Both the position numbers and the translations under genes were made by a program. This document shows positions 1 to 10,720 of a stretch of 64,000 nucleotides of DNA, in pieces. Source of the stretch: Xanthostigma xanthostigma (taxonomy: Eukaryota; Arthropoda; Insecta; Raphidioptera; Raphidiidae); NCBI GenBank assembly GCA_963575645.1, contig OY754466.1:41820001-41884000 (forward strand). The letters run 5' to 3'. How positions within the stretch are numbered: the stretch's first letter is position 1; each line of letters opens with the position of its first letter. The notes under the pieces were generated by a model. It did no database searches. It was not told the DNA's origin and saw nothing but the letters and a program-made list of their open reading frames with translations.

Positions 1-1816
1 AAAATACTACGAATTATTTTCAACTAAATGGGAATCTCAATTTAGTTGAGCTCATTCATAAATCTATATTTAAAGCTGAAAGTCGTATCAGAAACCTAGT
101 AGTATGCTAATTTGAAGTATCGCTAGAAATTTTAAAACAGAGGGTAATAAAAGCAATTTATTTACATTAATTATTTAAATCACACCTTCTTACTTGAATT
201 GCTATGAATTTTATCATCCGAATATTTACCAATAAGTAAATCAACCGCTTGAAGCGCTAGTGGTCTATTTTCTCTACCCTATACTGTCTAATAGAAAAAA
301 TAATACATGCGTAGTAGGTACGCTGAATTTTACAGTCAGTATCATCTACCGAGTGATTACCTATACTAATTTCTAATTTTTCACGATCATTTTATACATC
401 CAGTGACGAATTAACTTTAATTGAGGCCCGGGGCAACTTTTCAGTTCCATGTATTCAAACACTGGCATCCCCGGAGGCCCTTATACTACATAAACAGTGT
501 TACCACTTATATTTACTTGCAAAAATAGTCAATATTTTTTTTAAGTTTTATTAATATCACACAAGGATACTCACTATTTTATTTTTAGCCAGGTATTCGT
601 AATATTTTCCATTTTTTTTTTATTATTATGATCGGGAAGGGGGTAATTAATCCCTTTACCCCCCCCATATATATGCCCTTGCCTTCCCTTTAGCCTGGTC
701 TTAAGTATTTATTGATTAAACCAAGAGCAATTATAGCCCTTGCTCTTCTATCATAACGACCCGTTCTTCCACCATATATACCCGTTATACCACTGTCCAC
801 CACTAAATTGATTAATTCAAAAGAAATCACTGAATGAACAAATTGGACGTTTAGTTTGAAAATGGTGATGAATTGTTCAAAAACTAATGATTATTCTTTA
901 CCGGTTACAAAAAAAACTTCATTATCGACCCAGAAGAAGAAATAATATACTTCTAAAAAAAGTTAATTGTTTAAATTTTTTTCTTAATAATCATGAATTA
1001 TTATGACAGGTATGCCCGGTTAAATAAAGTATTCTCAGAAAATCTGATTTGACAATAACCTTAGATGGTGATCAAACATATTTCTCCATAAGAAAATCAT
1101 TGTAGAATTTTAAATCGATCCTGCTGGAAAAAAACAATTGATCTTTTGAATCGACATTTTTTTAAACTGTGTATATCTATATTTAGCATGGTTGTTGTAC
1201 AATTTCTAACAACATTTTTCTACGTGTTTTGATCAAAATTTAGTTACAAAAGCGAACTTTTTCCATACAGATCAGTCATTTGTTTTCCTGTGAGTACAAT
1301 GTAGGTAATTACGATGAAGGAAGGTTTTGGTTGAGGATCATAAATAAGCTTTACCAATGTTACGCTAGTGGCCAACGTTTCGAAAAATACCTAAATAAAT
1401 AAATAAATTTTTCGAAAAGTTGGCCATTAGCGTAACATTGGTAAAGCTTATTTATGATCTTCAACTAAAACCTTCCTTCATCGTAACAATTTGTATTGGA
1501 TCAACACTATTTTATAATGTAGGTATAATGTTCTACATGACACGCATTTGACTTGCTTCTGCATATCTAAAAACTGTAATTATGTTATGATCACAATCTA
1601 GGCTCATTATCCTATAATTTTCTAACAATGCTTTGTAACAATGTTGCATTTGTGTCTCGTCAAAATCGTTTCCTGAATTCTTCACCTAAACTCATTGAAC
1701 TCCTGTAGTCTGTATAAATAACCTGATAAATTTCAAGGCCACCGATTTAAAATTAAGTAATTGCACTAAAAGTAGGCTAATACGCTTTTGTTGTGTGCTT
1801 TGTCTATTTCATGTAG
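1..1816 (+). other. Upstream intron (I-II linker), partial
   Basis: AT-rich sequence ending at the acceptor of the AID exon. It holds a fold-back element at 1309-1486. A short stretch at 400-490 (cagtgacgaattaa, then aggcccggggc) looks like a decayed relic of the hAT-like family at 13364. Nothing coding was seen, and no second copy of the AID exon. Confidence 0.7.
1309..1486. repeat. Fold-back element with about 75-bp arms
   Basis: The sequence from ttacgatgaaggaaggtttt to the aaataaat centre is repeated in reverse complement with few changes, ending in ccttccttcatcgtaa. The arms contain the unit gtggccaacgtttcgaaaaat, which also occurs at 18440 and 46150, where it is part of a hammerhead-like motif. 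It is probably a non-autonomous Penelope-type derivative. Confidence 0.8.
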
Positions 1817-1932
1817 AGAGTTTGCTAAGGAGAGAGAGAAAGTAGAAAATCGGCAGACATTTCTGAAGCTGAGACGGCAACAGCAGCTGGAAAGAGAGCT
1901 CAATGGCTATGTAGAATGGATCTGTAAAGCAG
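1817..1932 (+). CDS. cac: Exon: I-II linker with the beta-subunit binding motif (AID)
   Basis: This 116-nt exon is preceded by an acceptor (ttcatgtag) and followed by gtacga. It encodes [20 protein letters not shown] and then [17 protein letters not shown]. The QQ-ER-L-GY--WI pattern is the alpha-interaction domain, which binds the Cav beta subunit just after IS6; QQLER also fits the QxxER box associated with G-beta-gamma binding. The first base completes a glycine codon (GG|A) and the last G begins a glutamate codon finished by the next exon, so phases are 2 in and 1 out. Drosophila cac carries two mutually exclusive versions of this exon. The cysteine in WICKA recalls one of them, but I cannot compare directly, and no second version was seen between 1 and 3689. 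A start codon in this frame at 1788 is intronic and irrelevant. Confidence 0.93.
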
Positions 1933-2239
1933 GTACGAAAATTGTTTTCCATTCGAAATCAAGAATTATGCAGTTTTCTTACAATAGTTTTGTTTAATTA
2001 TTTCTTAGGTGATTTAAGACAGAAAATTAATATCGTTGGCTTAGTTTACAAACCAGTTAACTCCACTTTTGGCCGATCTTTAGATTTTGAAGTCATCTGT
2101 TAAAAAACAATCCTTCCAGCTCCAAAACATTTAAGATTTTCCTTAAATGTCTGTTAGCCTGCCAGGTTTACAAATAAAATAAAATAAAATAAATCGTGCC
2201 ACACGTAAACCTGGTAATATGCTATTTATATTGAAGACT

Positions 2240-2752
2240 GGTGCGCCCCGGTTTCACCCGGGCGCAAAACTGTTCTGGGAATATTATATTAACCTTTCCA
2301 TCTACACAGCAGAACTATCAAAGTACATTGGTTTGATGTATCTCCAAAGATTTGGCCAGCGTTAGCCACGTAAGCGTACGAATTTTTTTTTTTTATTTGA
2401 GAAAACACCGTCATAGTTCAGTCATTTTGTACAATTTTTTTATAAATTATATACAGAAACCTTCCTCGTTTGTCGCTCTTTCTATTAGTGAAAAGCGTAT
2501 GAAAATCCGTTTGGTAGTTTTTGAGTTTATCGCGTTCCGACAGACAGACGAAGAGACATTGTTTTATATAATATTTGCAACATTTTTTATTGATGCTCCG
2601 CTTCTATTGGTTGTCGCGTGACATTATATAGCCTATAGCCTTCTATCCAACACAAAAATAATTTTTCAATTCAAACCAGTAGTTTCTGAGATTAGCTCGT
2701 TCGATCAAACAAACGAACAAATTCTTCAGCTTTAATATTAGTATATAAGATA
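2240..2752 (+). mobile_element. Retroposon-like repeat (class uncertain)
   Basis: It begins with gcgccccggtttcacccggg and ends with cttcagctttaatattagta. The last 165 bases recur in reverse orientation at 17445-17626, and the head recurs at 61327. Motifs such as ctgagattagctcgt and runs of aaacaaacga are typical of small LINE- or SINE-like insertions in insects. The 89-residue frame inside it has no recognisable product. Confidence 0.55.
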
Positions 2753-2855
2753 TTATGTCAATTTTAAAGTCTTCTATAAAATTTGTAGTTCTGGAGTACT
2801 CTGGTTTATAATCTAAGCGAACTATATATTATAACATAAATATACAAGATTACAT

Positions 2856-3520
2856 AAATAAAATTGTCGACCAATTTTTCTCAGACCTTATATTGACAAA
2901 AAATAATAAAAATACAAATCAATAAAACACAAGATGACGTTTCGATCCGGATTTGGATCTTCTTCAGAAATATAAAAATTAATTAGTATTAAGTTATTTA
3001 TTATCTAATAGAATTCACGAAAGATTGAAAGTTTGAATAATTCAAAAAATTAATGAAAAATTAATAACAAACAAATTTTATAATACGTAGTCATGGATAT
3101 CAAAGTACCCATAAAGAAAAAATTATTTGAAAAAACAAAATATTATTTCAAAATAATATCATAAATATTACTTAAATTTTTCGGTTCTATAATAATTGAG
3201 CATTAAGAGAGTTTTTATTAGATTTTATATATAACATTTCTGAAATACTTCTTCTAAAATAATTAGTTTCATTATCTAAAATTTTAACACTATCCCAATT
3301 AATTTTATGTCGTATTCAATTTTATGCTTAGTTACGACATTATGTTTATCAGGGAGTAGTTTATGATTGCTTTGATGTTCTTTAATTCGTGTTTTAAGTG
3401 CTCTTTTTGTTTGCCCAATATTATTATTTTTTTTGTCAATATATGGTCTGAGAAAAATTGGTCGACAATTTTATTTATTTGAAGAGTTCTGAAACGAGCT
3501 CTATTCTATCAAAGATTTGA
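2856..3520 (-). mobile_element. Penelope-like retroelement, internally deleted, 14-bp target duplication
   Basis: A 665-bp insertion flanked by atacaagattacat at 2842-2855 and 3521-3534. The ends carry inverted copies of ataaaattgtcgaccaattt. On the minus strand, roughly 3420-3190 translates, with frame breaks, to KRALKTRIKEHQ, then NVVTKHKIEY, matching the C-terminal part of Penelope-like proteins after the GIY-YIG endonuclease core. A hammerhead-like motif lies at 2935-2967. The reading frame is broken, so the copy is dead. Its right end lies only about 170 bases from the acceptor at 3690. Confidence 0.8.
2935..2967 (-). ncRNA. Hammerhead-ribozyme-like motif in a Penelope-like element
   Basis: On the minus strand: CUGAAGA, one A, a GAUCC/GGAUC hairpin, GAAAC and GUCA. 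Box order and stem II fit a hammerhead with a two-base-pair stem III. Flanking bases give no convincing stem I in this copy. Confidence 0.4.
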
Positions 3521-3689
3521 ATACAAGATTACATCTTCCACACTTTGTGATGTAGTTCCCCAAATCTGCTGCTCTCTAAAATTTGCCGCTCTAGTATATT
3601 CTGTCTATTACTAAATCTGTCACTGGCCGGCAAATCTAATAAAAATGCATTATGTTCGATCATTATTAATTCGTTATTTATTATATCAG

Positions 3690-3854
3690 AGGAAGTGATA
3701 TTAGCGGAAGAAAGAACGACTGAGGAAGAGAAAATGCACATAATGGAGGCAAGAAGAAGGGCCGCGGCCAAACGGAAGAAGTTAAAGAACCTTGGCAAGA
3801 GTAAAAGCACCGACACTGAGGAGGAAGAGCAAGAAGAAGAGCTCGGAGATGACG
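3690..3854 (+). CDS. cac: Exon: distal I-II linker, charged segment
   Basis: The acceptor ttatatcag precedes base 3690 and the donor gtaagt follows 3854. Joined to the previous exon the reading is EEVILAEERTTEEEKMHIME, then ARRRAAAKRKKLKNLGKSKS, then TDTEEEEQEEELGDD and a final G of the next codon. This alternation of an acidic start, a basic RRRAAAKRKK centre and an acidic tail is typical of the insect Cav2 I-II loop. The length is 165 nt, phase 1 on both sides. It is cytoplasmic and has no membrane segment. The minus-strand open frame over the same bases is only a shadow of this exon. Confidence 0.93.
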
Positions 3855-4164
3855 GTAAGTGATGTCGGTCTGAAACGTTTACATTCTCTACGACCACACG
3901 TACATACATACAAACACAAAATACACGTGTACACTTTTTAGACAACTTGTTTTTATTATCGTTATCATAAAGTGAATGAACAGAAACAAAAACGAGTGCG
4001 TTATAGTGGGTAGAATTTATGTTTCAAATTTGTTTGTTTTTTATATAATAGTTAACTCTGCACCGTTACAAACAGTTTTTTTAATATGTGATTTATGGAG
4101 ACATATTTTTAGAGTTTCTTTGTTTTTGAGAAATACTATTTGTATTTTAAACATGCGTTATTAC

Positions 4165-4682
4165 TAGTGATGTGCCGGATATCCGTATCCGCGGATATCC
4201 GAGGGAGAAGAAAGATCCGTATCCGTATCCGTTAGTTTTTGGAGAATCTTTTACCTTATTAATTTTCAATTCATAGATGAAATTTTATATATATGATTAG
4301 GTAATAATGAAAAACTGTTAAATTCCACCTAGATTATTTTTTATTTTTTAAAACCGTATTTGGCACCTTTATATTGCAAACATTTATCGTAGTGAGTCCC
4401 ATGCCAATAGTACATAACTCAAAGGTACTAAAAAACTATCTTTTTAATGAGATATTGCACATCGATCTTTGGAAAAAGACAATCTGTTACGAGAGTTAAC
4501 TCTTAAAGAGGCCAATAACTTTTTCCCGTAACAGATAGTCTCTTTCCAAAGGTCGATGTGCAATATTTACCGCCGCGTACTCTAAGAAAGTTAAGATCCG
4601 TATCCGCGGAACTTGAAACCAAATATCCGTATTCAGATCCGTATCCGCGGATATACATTTTTAACGATCCGGCACATCACTA
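4165..4682. mobile_element. hAT-like non-autonomous element, 8-bp target duplication GTTATTAC
   Basis: Terminal inverted repeats TAGTGATGTGCCGGAT and its complement are flanked by GTTATTAC at 4157-4164 and 4683-4690. An 8-bp duplication and TAGTG-type ends are hAT characteristics. The interior is a second inverted repeat (atattgcacatcga and ggtcgatgtgcaatat, about 4450-4567). It has repeated tatccgtatccgcgg units near both ends. No transposase is encoded. Confidence 0.85.
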
Positions 4683-5672
4683 GTTATTACTAAATAATGC
4701 ATTTTTCATTAATTAAAAGACACAATATCAGATACCACGTGATACAATATCAAATATTTGAGCATTCAATTAGTATTTACCGTGAAACTGAAATGGCCAA
4801 ACCTAAGAGAAATTACGGTATAAGTGTAGTTTTTTTGGAATTTTTTGGAACTTTTTTTCGGTTACAGACATCACACGATCAGTTCTTACAATATTTTATT
4901 AAAGAACCCCGCACAAACTTTATGGGATTTGGTTCTCGATTAAATTGATGAAAAATGGTATTATGTTACAGTTTAAAGGTCACAAAAGAAAAAGTTTCCA
5001 TGGGCGCATAGCGTTGATAAAATATTTTGAGGGAGCTACGATATTTGACATGTTCAACCTTTTGCCAGACGGAAGTTGTCTTGGGTACGAATGACAGACT
5101 TGAGTTTTTGGGCTCAAGGGCACCTGAACTTATCGTTCAGGAAATTTCAAACATGATAAAATATGTATTAAGTGGCACTTCCAGTTTGACATCTTTGACC
5201 GGGTCTACCCACGCATTGTCCCCAGTCTCAGCTGCCAGACTGCGGTGTTCAGGGTAGTTCCCTTAATGAAAAAACTCAGGTTTAAAATCGTCACTAGCTC
5301 CCCTAACTATAAGAACGTCTTAGAATAACCCCGAAATTTCGAAAATGTAATTAGGGAATAAGGAAAATGAAAAACTGCGAACAGATTGCAGTTTTTCTTC
5401 ATTAGTTTTAGTTATGCGAACATGTAATATCGGAAAAAATCATTTAAAAGATTGTTTGTAACTATGCAGGTTAAAGTTAGCGTTTCTTAAATTCTACAGT
5501 AGTGATTTTTAATTACATTTAGAGTACCATTTTCAAGAATTAATGTTTTAAAAATTATATTAATAGCGATTTTATTTAGTGAGAAGTATTTTAAAGGATT
5601 TTTTAAAAATATTTTGTTAATCTGCACTTTAGAGTGTTCCTGTTTTTTTAATGAATCTGATGTTTATTTCAG

Positions 5673-5693
5673 TGCCTAAGAAAAAACTGAAAG
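5673..5693 (+). CDS. cac: Candidate 21-nt microexon in the I-II linker
   Basis: Twenty-one bases are bounded by an acceptor (tttatttcag) and a donor (gtatga). Phase is 1 on both sides, exactly what is needed between the exons at 3854 and 12711. Included, it would insert PKKKLK with flanking V and G codons into the linker, giving [18 protein letters not shown]; skipped, the flanking exons join directly as [11 protein letters not shown]. The basic peptide suits its setting. With so few bases, chance occurrence of splice-like ends in an 8.8-kb intron is possible, so this remains a candidate optional exon. Confidence 0.4.
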
Positions 5694-6009
5694 GTATGAA
5701 AATAAGATGGTTGCGGTGTCCCCTCCTCTCTACTGATATGATGTAAACCTATTGCACTTATTTATATTTTTAATCTATTTTATATTATGTCTTATCAACA
5801 AGGCCAGTTGACTTATATCAGATTTTTGGTAAAATCAAATTTGTACCGGTTGTTCATTTCTCGTTACAATATAAAGAGACGGTACTGACGACCACTTGAC
5901 TTGAGACGCTTTCGTGCTGCATAACTATCGTGAACGAATCGAACTTTTAAACAAAAACGTAAAAGTGAAATGTAAATAAACTCGATATTTATTTTTTAGA
6001 TTTTAAATG

Positions 6010-7195
6010 TAATTAATAAGAAAAATCGCAGGATTGTGGACAATAAGTTAGATTTATTAATGTATTTCGTCTATAGATTTAGACTTTTTCAAGTACAAAG
6101 ATTTAATCAGTTTAATGAGAAGATCCAATTCATTATGGAGAAGAAAGTTGATGAATCAATCCCATTTTTAGACACATTAGTAACACGTTTAGCTTCAAGA
6201 GAATTAAGAAGCCATCTTATTCAGGCAGGCTTCTGAATTATCGCTCAAACCATTCAGTACAGCAGAAAATTAGTGTTATAAAAAGGTTGTTACACAGGGT
6301 AACAAAATTAAGTCACCAAGACTACCATGATGACAATTTTAAGAAAGCTGAAAATATCTTTAAAGCTAATAATTACCCTGTCAACTTTATACATCAATAA
6401 GTTTATAGAGGACCAAAATCACCCGAATAACACGTTGGATACTGTGGCTGAAAGAACTAAGTCTACCAAGTTGTATGTTAGATTTCCATTTGTCAAGAAC
6501 TTGTCCTACAAGATCAACAGACTATTTTCTAACACAAATATCAAGTTAGTGTTTTATAACTTAAATAAATTAGACAGGTTATTCACAAGTCTTAAAGATA
6601 AAACACCTATTTTACATCAATCTAATATCATTTATAAAATACCTTGTGAATGTAGTAAGTGATATGTGGGGCAAACAAAACACTTACTAAAACATAGAAT
6701 TTACCAAAACAGAATGGACTATAGAAACATAAATTTATTAAGTGATAATAAGACCGCGTTGTCATCTCATCATTTCGACACTGGACATACATTATTTTGT
6801 ATTTAATGAAGTTCAATATTTAGATGAAAAGTCAAATTGGAAGAAACGCAATATCAGTGAAATGTGTTTTAAAAGAAAAAACAATTCTATTAATTATAAA
6901 ACAGACACTCAAAATTTAAGTAGTCAGTACAACTATGTTATGAAATTGAACTAACTTTCGGATTTTTATTTATTATTTTTATGTTTAAAAATTTATATAA
7001 AACTTGTTGCCATGCTTTTGTCTTATGTACCTTAACTTTTGTTAACTGCTATGGCTAGTAATTAATGTTTATTTTCAAATTATTGTTTTGAATTTTCATA
7101 TTGTACTTGAAAAAGTCTAAATCTATAAACGAAACGTCGTACATTCTATCTAACTTTTTGTCCACAATCCTGCGATTTTTCTTATTAATTGTTCA
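6010..7195 (+). mobile_element. Penelope-like retroelement relic with RT tail and GIY-YIG endonuclease remnants
   Basis: In three frames with several stops, 6100-6950 reads QFNEKIQFIMEKKVDESIPF and LDTLVTR, then RFPFVKNLSYKINRLF, then IIYKIPCECSK, a stop, YVGQTK. This is the end of the Penelope reverse transcriptase and its GIY-YIG domain (IYKIPC...YVGQT). The ends are inverted copies: ataagaaaaatcgcaggatt near 6020 and its complement near 7180, and gatttagactttttcaagta and its complement near 7110. The stops and frameshifts show the copy is inactive. Confidence 0.82.
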
Positions 7196-7539
7196 TTGAC
7201 CTTAGCGAATAAATATCATCGGCTATCCTTCCGTTGCAGCGATAAATTAAGTACCGGGTAACCCATGCGACTATTAATAGGACATTTTATACATTTTAAG
7301 TCACTATTTTTTTCTTTAGAACTATTTGTGTGTAGATAAAATATTGTTGCATAAAATAGACCAAAAAAAAATTTTTTTCTATATGAAAATATGAAATACA
7401 AAAATTCGATATAAAGAATTTGGCTTTGCAGCGACAATTATTTTTAGATTTTACTAATTTTCTTTTTATTATCCCACATAACAAACAGCATAGTTGTCAA
7501 AATAGTGTCCTAAAAAATGTCAGATAATAAAACAATAGA

Positions 7540-7730
7540 GCTCTTTATATTTTTATATCAAACATTCTCCCAAAATTTGGATTCAATCCGCTCATCCGTT
7601 TGGGGCCGGTATCGCATTCACAGACTAACAGACCGCGCAGACTTTTTTCAAAAATATTTTTTTTGGATTCGGGTATCACAAAACGAAAAAAATATTGTAA
7701 TATCTTAAAAAGTCAGATTTTAGTTAGATT
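7540..7730 (+). repeat. Dispersed repeat, copy 1
   Basis: The block from cccaaaatttggattcaatc through gattcgggtatcacaaaacg recurs with about 75 percent similarity by eye at 10558-10710, and its left part recurs in both orientations at 39540-39600 and 40010-40075. It resembles a retroposon tail; class unknown. Confidence 0.5.
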
Positions 7731-8457
7731 AGTACTATTCCCCACTTGATATTAATATGTGTAGTCCTAATCTCAGGCAGATCTTTCTGCAACTCCGTAT
7801 TGGTTAATTAATGGACGGTTTTTGTTATGTGGGATTTTAACTTTGAGTAGCGGGGCAAATGATGAGCTGTAAATTAGCAACCTAGCTAAATTGAGTAATT
7901 TTAATAACAACGCTTTTGGCTGCTTTAATTTTTTGTTAATTTTTTAAGTATGTAGATTTCAGATATTAATTATTGATTACTACATATTATGCTATACAGT
8001 AGGTTTATAGAATGAATCACGATTTTATGTGGGTTTATTTCACAGCTTCTGAGGAATAAACTTTTTGAACATTCTGTAATAATTATGCTACACAAACATT
8101 TTATTTGTAGGATTTGACACTTACTGACACCAACACATACCAAATCACTTATAAATAATTTTTAATCTTATATATAATTAAATGCTTTCACTGTCAGTAT
8201 TTTAAATATTCGTGTTTAAATCTTAAATTGAAAAAGTGTTCACTGAATCGACTTGAGTTGGTCAGGAACTGTACGGAACAATAAAATCTTTCAGAATCCA
8301 TGAAATCCCGCGATCAAAGTCGGATCGATTCGGTCGCACACAGCATCGGATTTTGGTTAATGTATGAGGCATACGCAGTCGCATCCAAAATGATGTTCAT
8401 AATCGCAAAATTTTACGAAAAATTCTATTTCGGTACAATTTGTTAGACAGTAAGTGT

Positions 8458-8995
8458 ATACAGAATGATTTTTATGTTGAATCTTCATTTTTAACAGCGT
8501 TGTAGAAATCAAATAGACGAACAAATATTTCAAATAACTTTTTTATCAAAACTCTAAAATAAGAGAGAAACAGTCGTTCAAAGTTTAATTAAATTTTTAA
8601 ACTTTTATTTAATTAATTCAAAAGCCTGGTTAACACACGCGAGGAAATGATAGCACGAATCGGAAATGCATTTCAAATAATTCGCAGAATGCTCTTGTCG
8701 CTACTACAGGCATGTTCAGAAGCATGGCTACTACGCACGCATCTTTGTGCTCAACAAAACGGGGACAACTTCGAACAATTTCTACAGTGGGTATAATGAC
8801 ATAACATATTTCCATAGTGACATAACATAACGCCAAAACCGACTTCAAAATTTGCTGAAATTTAATATAACTTTGAAAACTCGTTCCTCTTTCATTTTTG
8901 AGTTTTGAGAAAAAAGTTACTTGAAATATTTGTTTGTCTATTGGATTTCTACACGCTGTTAAAAAAAGGAATCAACTTAAAAATCATTCTGTGTA
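8458..8995. repeat. Imperfect inverted repeat of about 540 bp
   Basis: The left arm, from tacagaatgatttttatgtt through atatttcaaataactttttt, matches in reverse complement the stretch ending aaaaatcattctgtgta. The centre is unique. It is likely a decayed fold-back transposon. Confidence 0.65.
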
Positions 8996-10549
8996 TGAGT
9001 GAGTAACAAGCACCATTTTTAACTTCATTGGAGTTTATATCTCGAGAAATATTCACCTAAGAGAAAAAATCACTTAAGAACCGTTAATGCATTTTTAAAG
9101 ACCTGTTCAACGAAAATACAAATTTTCCTTGTTCAGTTCTATTTATGGAAAGCTACCCCAAAATTATTTTTTTGCTATTTTATTATAGTTAAAGGACGGT
9201 GACAGAAATGGTCAAGGAGAACTTGGTGGCAGAAATGCTCTCTTTCGAGTAGTCTGAGTCCCCCTTTACAAATCCGTTTAGTGGAGTACGGACCAAGCGC
9301 GATGCGATACGACGCTCGGGCACATTAAAAAAAAACGGCAAATTACTAAATTCCTCTACTAAATGTCAGAAAATGACTGAAAGGCATCTTGGGGACCTCC
9401 TAATTGCAGAAAACTTAAATTTTTGACTATAGGTTATGAAAAAAGCAGTCAGACCTAATTTTGATAGAAATTAGGAATTTTTAATATTCAAAATACTGAT
9501 ATTAAGACATTTTAATTTTTAAATTAATGAATCATGCAATAAACTTAGGTTTAGCATTAATATAATACATTTTTTGAAAATTAATATATCAATTTTTATT
9601 TATACCTAAGCAGTAATAATATTATTTTGTACATTATTTTTGTGTAGGATTTTTTAAAATGCTTTTTCTAGGATTAATAATGTAGGAAACAGCCGAAATA
9701 CATGACATATTATTATGTATATACTTAACCCCTGTACAGATTTCATTAATTGACATGTTTTGCAGTGGATTTTCAGCATTGACTTCAGAGTTAATCCATT
9801 GACTAGAGACAAGCAAAGGATCAAATTGATGACATGAACCACCAATTTGATAAAAAAAAGCACTGAAGTACATAGTCTTTATGTAACTGTTTTTTTTTTT
9901 CATTTTGCTGAGACTACATTTTATTTTGAAATATTATTGCTTCTGAAATTGCTGAATTAGGAAAATTTTAAACAATTATTTTTAACGTTTTGAATAAATT
10001 TTAAAGTTATTTTTATGATCTTGTAAATTGGTTTATTATGTTCGATAAATTGATTTTTTCAAAGTATTTTTTTCTGAAGGATGAAGTCAAATGTCCATAA
10101 ATGTTAAGGCGATACTCTGAAAATATGTTCCTGTAGTTTCCCAACTTTGCTGTTTGAAAATATTTTTCAGAATTTTCTATTCAAACATGTCAGTTTTTGA
10201 TAAAAATATGGCTTTCTAATTAATAACAAAAAGGTAAAATACAATTAAATGTATTTGCAAAATTTTGTGATTTTTTAAATTCGAAAATAATATTTCTTTT
10301 CAACATATTTAATTATTAAAAAAGAAAACAAAGCAAACTTAAATTAGTTTTTAAATTTTGCAAATATATTTAAAAAAATTGAACAGTTCAACGTATTACG
10401 TAACAGCTCTCTACTAAAACGGAAATATAGTAATCAAATACCAATTGGGCGACGGAACCATTCCAACTTCAAAATGTTGACATTTGACAGAGTATAATAA
10501 AGAAAATCAATTTTCTAATATTGCGTGAGGTGACGCAGGAAATGGCTAG

Positions 10550-10720
10550 TATAACATCCTCCCAAAATTTGGTTTCAATCTGCTCATCTGTTTGACCTGT
10601 ATCGTGCTCACAGGCTAACAGACGCAAAGGGTTTTTCCAAAAATATTGTTTTTTGGATTCGGGGGAGCTCAAAACGAAATTTTGAAAAGTGATTTTAGAC
10701 CTAAACTAGTACCATTCCTT
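10550..10720 (+). repeat. Dispersed repeat, copy 2
   Basis: It shares cccaaaatttggtttcaatc, cgtgctcacaggctaacaga and ttttttggattcggggg with the repeat at 7540. Confidence 0.5.

Noticed and set aside
3529..3945. 138-codon minus-strand frame, Ser/Val-rich
   Set aside because: It is the antisense of the acidic/basic channel exon 3690-3854 and flanking intron; the plus-strand exon explains the open frame.
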